A DNA stretch of 22,405 bases from Plakobranchus ocellatus (lineage: Eukaryota; Mollusca; Gastropoda; Plakobranchidae): assembly GCA_019648995.1 (NCBI GenBank), contig BLXT01004603.1:395877-418281 (forward strand), in the 5' to 3' direction. The notes beneath the pieces were generated by a model. It was not told where the DNA came from. It saw only the letters and a program-made list of their open reading frames with translations, and did no database searches. Below, piece by piece: positions 20,901 to 22,405 of the stretch. Position 1 is the stretch's first letter, and the number at the start of each line of letters is the position of its first letter. Made by a program: the position numbers and the translations under genes.

Positions 20901-22289
20901 AGAACGGCAGAACGCTTGATGACATAAAGTAAAAAAAAAACCAACAATCAGAGACGGAAATTCCTAGCTGAATCCTCGCTAATGTCGCTTCAGAATCGAT
21001 GCCCAATAAGATTTTGAAAAATATCAGCTTGAGATTATACGACAAGTTTTCTTGTGTTTTTTCCACGCTATTCGCTGTATTCTTTTAAAAATACATTATA
21101 CTTCTTATTGCTTTATTTTTATTATGCATATCTATCTGCAGATGTTCGAGTATATGGAGGAGGAAGAGTGCCTATTTGAATGGGTACCAGAAATTTGTAA
21201 TGCTGTGGCAGTATACAGAACAGACAATTTAAACCGCAGGGCAATAGTGAATCCTTGGAGTAGATGTGCCCTGGAGAGAAGCTGCATCTGCCCTCAGGAA
21301 CCTGCTACTTGCAGAAGGTGCTCTAAGCTCAGACCAAAGCGATGTCATAGGTACGGTATGCCCTCCCTCAAGGGGGATTTGCCTTTTATGTTCTACCCTT
21401 TTTTTCCTCAGCTCCAATACTCACAATAATTTTATAAACAAAAAAATATCAAACCTTTTTTTTTCCCAAGACTTATTTGTTGAAGTTCTTAGAAATTGTA
21501 TGTAACATGTACATACTTAGGGTATAATATAACTTTATGGTGACAGGTAGAACTTCTGTTTCACAAAGATCCGAAAGTGAATACTGTTGAAAAACTTATA
21601 TTAAGTTTTTTTTTTTTTCGAGAATCGTTTTATAGTCTACACGCCGAATTAAGAGCTTTGCTGAAAAATTGAAATTCTCGGATAAATGATATGGTTAAAC
21701 TCATCATGAGATTTTTTTTAACATTTCAATTTTTCAAAATGGTTTGAATCTATATACTTGTAGACTTAGAAATAGTGCCTTATAAATCTTCGGAAACCAC
21801 TGCACGTTAAGCAACGAATTTCTTAGGATAAGTAGGCCTAACAAAGGGAACCATGGAAACTAACATGGCCAGATTTTATTTTCTTATTTATTATTATTAT
21901 GATATATGAAAACAAATATTGGCCATTTGTTTTTCCACTATCCAACTTGTTAAATATGTGGCCAGTCCCTAATTCGTGTCCAATGCACTAAATCGAGTCC
22001 GATTTTACGTCAACTTATCTCTTTATATAGAGAAAAAGCTCCTATTCACTTCTTGTCTTTCTGGATCGAAAAAAAAAACCTTCTTTGGGACAATTAAAAA
22101 AAAAAATTCGCGATTTTCAAATTTCTTGATTCAAAGAAGAAGACACAGAAGTCTTTAGATAACACAGAATAAAAAAAAATGTCGATGTAGCAAATTTTAT
22201 TCATCCAACGTCCCCTGTTTTTACCCTCAGATCTCTTGCTTAGGCTCATGATTCAATGTGATTTCCCCGCCATCTTCATTCAGTACTGA
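10058..22289 (+). CDS. Nine-exon gene for a type II membrane glycosyltransferase-like protein (DUF1647-like), 422 aa
   Basis: The coding exons are 10058-10079, 13471-13575, 14490-14798, 16901-17100, 17937-18035, 18855-18959, 20405-20560, 21142-21355 and 22231-22289. They total 1269 nt (422 codons plus TGA), with GT/AG at every intron and matching phase at every junction. The protein has a 7-8 residue cytosolic tail, a membrane anchor at about 9-27, and a polar stalk to about 145. A lumenal domain of about 147-404 follows, with landmarks ASAASSSHYDE, LFDIGLS, FDFSLFPQHV, CYAWKPL, VVWQDAS, NPWSRCALERSCICP and CHRYD. This pattern is shared, from memory, with uncharacterised mollusc and nematode DUF1647-like proteins that look like GT-A sugar transferases; activity and substrate are unknown. 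Sequons at N52, N96, N128 and N159 fit a lumenal stalk. Exons 4-8 are the firmest; exon 1 and exon 9 rest on phase and splice signals. Confidence 0.8.
11080..11102. repeat. (TTG)n microsatellite
   Basis: About seven tandem TTG units following a GGGGG run, just upstream of a motif shared with 12684-12728. Confidence 0.85.
11104..11145 (+). repeat. Short shared motif, copy 1
   Basis: AAAAGAACCCTTTAATTG followed by CTTTCAAAATAAAGCAAACC is matched at 12684-12728 in the same orientation. Both follow a G run and T-rich sequence. It is possibly the edge of a repeat distinct from copies A-D. Confidence 0.6.
11161..11338 (+). repeat. Interspersed repeat family, copy B
   Basis: Inverted relative to copy A (4963-5178). 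Starts GGTATGCAACTGGGCAGTTA and ends near GACGTCAGCAGC. Its internal ACTTAGCAAAGT and GGTAAGTCG.ATTCAAGTGA block is also found in copy C in the same orientation, tying the two subfamilies (A/B and C/D) together. It lies about 40 bp from the SINE on its right. Confidence 0.78.
11377..11533 (-). mobile_element. tRNA-derived SINE, near full length
   Basis: On the minus strand the element begins GTCAGTGGCACAGTGGATAG, which holds a pol III A box (TGGCACAGTGGAT, plus 11525-11510). A B box GGGTTCGAGCCC follows at plus 11472-11461, the usual distance away. GTCAG (11530-11526) can pair with CTGAC (11461-11457), and GGG/CCC closes a T-arm, so a tRNA-like cloverleaf is visible. A tRNA-unrelated body follows, ending GGACTGCCTACATACAAAAA, the same 3' end as the copy at 22344. 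It lacks intact tRNA features such as a proper anticodon arm and CCA-side stem, so it is a SINE head and not a tRNA gene. Confidence 0.85.
12311..12331. repeat. (CA)n microsatellite
   Basis: About ten CA units followed by GACAGA. Confidence 0.9.
12431..12606 (-). repeat. Interspersed repeat family, copy D
   Basis: Inverted partner of copy C (3755-3933). Shared blocks include CAGTAGGACG.TGT, GCGCATGCTCAC, CATCGAGTACTTTTTA, GAACTTGAATAAGA/CACTTGAATACGA and CTCAAATCG.CATA. It ends about 30 bp before the G run. Strand is given relative to copies B and C. Confidence 0.72.
12635..12657. repeat. Poly-G tract (23 G)
   Basis: An uninterrupted run of 23 G, remarkable in this AT-rich sequence and within intron 1 of the predicted gene, on the sense strand. 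It can form G-quadruplexes and is a likely site of sequencing or assembly length error. Confidence 0.9.
12684..12728 (+). repeat. Short shared motif, copy 2
   Basis: AAAAGGGGCCTTTATGTTG followed by TTTTCAAAATGGAGCAAACC matches 11104-11145 in the same orientation with scattered changes. Confidence 0.6.
13471..13575 (+). CDS. Coding exon 2: signal-anchor membrane segment
   Basis: Begins after the acceptor CTGTCTATTTGCAG and encodes residues 9-42. AFFIIYSGLLIFFICAYLY is a strongly hydrophobic 19-residue segment, followed by MDRVHLNTARTLSRS. With the short tail from exon 1 this predicts a single-pass type II protein, as is usual for Golgi enzymes. The exon ends TCAG before a weak but acceptable donor GTATCG. 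The split codon G+AA (Glu43) joins exon 3. An in-frame ATG at 13449, within the intron 1 acceptor tract, would give MFLCLFAG directly before the anchor if this exon were first. Confidence 0.75.
13847..13869. repeat. Poly-T tract (23 T) in intron 2
   Basis: An uninterrupted run of 23 T in the intron between exons 2 and 3. No acceptor use is suggested nearby; it may be an antisense poly-A relic. Confidence 0.85.
14490..14798 (+). CDS. Coding exon 3: hydrophilic lumenal stalk
   Basis: Starts after TGTCTTCCACAG and ends at a GTATGT donor. It encodes residues 44-145, rich in Q, N, E, K and T with no predicted fold. It contains sequons N52-S-S, N96-N-S and N128-T-T, then ALSMLVRMLRETLDLPND (a possible short amphipathic helix) and a CGIIDYSINAYQN end. 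This low-complexity stretch fits the stem region that holds a Golgi enzyme's catalytic domain away from the membrane. I saw no family resemblance here; the exon is supported by open frame, splice borders and phase. Confidence 0.7.
14870..14980. repeat. (CT)n microsatellite in intron 3
   Basis: About 110 bp of near-pure CT dinucleotides with a few TTT and TAT interruptions, beginning about 70 bp after the exon 3 donor. The long serine/leucine and arginine/glutamate frames across it on either strand are artefacts. Confidence 0.95.
14981..16900 (+). other. Rest of intron 3, no gene seen
   Basis: AT-rich with no recognisable exon. A stop-free stretch after CTTTCCAG (15059-15174) was considered as an exon, but its phase does not fit exon 4 and it has no family resemblance. 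The minus-strand frame at 15345-15551 has no supporting signal. Confidence 0.5.
16901..17100 (+). CDS. Coding exon 4: entry to the catalytic-like domain
   Basis: The acceptor is a T-rich tract ending TTTCGCCAG. The exon encodes residues 147-212, with two cysteines (KPCVGAEC), the sequon N159-R-T, and a helical stretch LTRRQLDAILSLARNVPEVD. It ends IIASAASSSHYDEMQ. The family typically has a beta strand followed by A/T-A-S-S-N/S-H-(Y/F)-x-E near the start of its sugar-nucleotide-like fold, and this matches well. The donor GTTATG is weak, but reading on gives V-M-stop within 9 bases, so splicing here is required. Confidence 0.82.
17101..17936 (+). other. Intron 4, featureless
   Basis: 836 bp, AT-rich, no repeats or motifs recognised. 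Confidence 0.55.
17937..18035 (+). CDS. Coding exon 5: LFDIGLS motif
   Basis: Follows CTCGTTTTGCAG and encodes residues 213-245, ending FHIVLFDIGLSQEERLM. The strand plus (Y/F)-D-(I/L)-G-L-S followed by a charged helix is a hallmark of this family. It is the best single clue to the gene. The donor is GTCAGT. Reading through would add about 35 unrelated residues before a stop at 18141, so the longer open frame at 17919-18143 is not taken as the exon. Confidence 0.85.
18036..18854 (+). other. Intron 5, featureless
   Basis: 819 bp. Begins GTCAGT and ends TTTTTTAG. No recognised repeat or coding motif. Confidence 0.55.
18855..18959 (+). CDS. Coding exon 6: FDFSLFPQHV and CYAWKPL motifs
   Basis: Phase-0 exon after ATATTTTTTAG, ending at a consensus GTAAGT donor. 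It encodes residues 246-280, in which C-R-C-Q-V-I-N precedes FDFSLFPQHV, then HCYAWKPLLIR. Family members carry C.C.V..F.F..(F/Y)P.H and Y-(A/S)-W-K-P in the same order and spacing. It was too short and lacked a start codon, so it is visible only as a split-gene exon. Confidence 0.85.
19055..19245. repeat. Degenerate TATC/TATT tetranucleotide region
   Basis: Intron 6 sequence made largely of scattered TATT, CTATC and ATCTA units, consistent with an old, mutated tetranucleotide array. Confidence 0.5.
19820..20023. repeat. (CATA)n microsatellite array in intron 6
   Basis: About 200 bp of CATA units (equivalently TACA), with (CA)n at the left end and a CA-rich interruption near 19905-19940 dividing it into two blocks. 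The repeated Y-I-H-T and M-Y-V-C frames on the two strands are artefacts. Confidence 0.95.
20405..20560 (+). CDS. Coding exon 7: VVWQDAS, putative active-site strand
   Basis: Phase-0 exon after TAAATTTCAG, with donor GTGAGG. It encodes residues 281-332, including KLVVWQDASVRWGQRF and LQVFVGNGDKV. In GT-A enzymes a strand here often ends in D-x-D, which binds the metal and sugar nucleotide. This protein has D294-A-S, as do many family members I recall (W-x-D-A/T-S). The second acidic residue is absent. Inference: metal use, or catalysis itself, may differ from classical enzymes. Confidence 0.85.
20561..21141 (+). other. Intron 7, featureless
   Basis: 581 bp, begins GTGAGG and ends TATCTGCAG. 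AT-rich with no recognised repeat. Confidence 0.6.
21142..21355 (+). CDS. Coding exon 8: NPWSRCALERSCICP and CHRYD region
   Basis: Follows TATCTATCTGCAG and encodes residues 333-403 plus one base. MFEYMEEEECLF, W-V-P-E-I-C-N-A, NPWSRCALERSCICP and KRCHRY appear in the family's order, with many cysteines likely paired in the lumen. There are two overlapping donors: GTACGG at 21351 and GTATGC at 21356. The second is preferred because it keeps C-H-R-Y and, joined to 22231, makes the expected aspartate (G+AT). The first would leave a different phase needing an exon outside the window. Confidence 0.82.
21356..22230 (+). other. Predicted intron 8
   Basis: 875 bp between the preferred exon 8 donor and the terminal exon acceptor. 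AT-rich, no other candidate exon with the C-H-R-Y-D continuation was found in it. If exon 9 is wrong, this is simply the left part of a longer intron. Confidence 0.45.
22231..22289 (+). CDS. Probable terminal exon 9 and stop codon
   Basis: A strong pyrimidine tract (CCCCTGTTTTTACCCTCAG) precedes a short frame encoding the end of Asp404, then LLLRLMIQCDFPAIFIQY and TGA at 22287-22289. Phase fits the 21355 donor. The family usually continues C-H-R-(F/Y)-D-Q-S then a hydrophobic helix. Here D is kept and a hydrophobic helix-like tail follows, but Q-S is missing and the tail is short. This may be a lineage variant, a minor isoform, or a false exon with the true one beyond the edge. Confidence 0.42.
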
Positions 22290-22343
22290 TATTGTTAACT
22301 GAATTTAGATCTAGTGTTAGCCTAGAGTGGGGTTTTGGCTTTT

Positions 22344-22405
22344 TGCATATAGCCAGTCCACAACAAGGTGATCTCAGGCTTTCAGGCCCTCCGTCAAGCC
22401 AGGGC
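22344..22405 (-). mobile_element. SINE, 3' end of a second copy, cut by the right edge
   Basis: From about 22344 the sequence matches 11380-11450 closely: CAGTCCACAACAAGGTGATC then TCAGGCTTT...CCTCCGTCA.GCCAGGGC, with a small deletion relative to the first copy. Orientation is the same (SINE on the minus strand). The tRNA-like head would lie beyond the window. It starts about 55 bp after the predicted stop codon, so it may lie in the 3' UTR or just downstream. Confidence 0.85.

Overview
The window looks like AT-rich nuclear DNA of an invertebrate animal, most likely a gastropod mollusc. The grounds are long introns with GT/AG borders, many simple repeats ((CATA)n, (CT)n, (CA)n, a 23-G run), TCTAGATC-rich patches, a decayed LINE, and tRNA-derived SINEs. 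The species assignment is inference. Most long open frames here are chance frames or run through repeats. 

Layout. Positions 1 to about 1900 hold a broken, minus-strand LINE of the endonuclease plus reverse-transcriptase type, cut by the left edge. Positions 1900-3750 show nothing recognisable. Between 3750 and 5180 lie two members of a short interspersed repeat family (copies C and A) and a TCTAGATC-rich patch. A 150-codon frame at 5735-6187 encodes an acidic start followed by about nine 9-residue repeats; it is a possible lineage-specific gene or exon. Positions 6340-10057 are AT-rich with no gene I can support. 

From 10058 to the right edge I can assemble one split gene on the plus strand. 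Nine coding exons (10058-10079, 13471-13575, 14490-14798, 16901-17100, 17937-18035, 18855-18959, 20405-20560, 21142-21355, 22231-22289) join in frame at every junction and give 422 codons plus a stop. The product is a type II membrane protein: a short cytosolic tail, one membrane anchor at residues 9-27, a polar stalk with N-glycosylation sequons, and a lumenal domain resembling a family of uncharacterised animal glycosyltransferase-like proteins (DUF1647-like, from memory). The last exon is the least certain. 

The gene's introns carry most of the other repeats. Intron 1 has repeat copies B and D and a SINE with a visible tRNA-like fold. Intron 3 has a (CT)n tract, and intron 6 a 200-bp (CATA)n array. 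A second SINE begins about 55 bp after the predicted stop codon and runs off the right edge. No CRISPR array, rRNA, functional tRNA or bacterial-type operon is visible.
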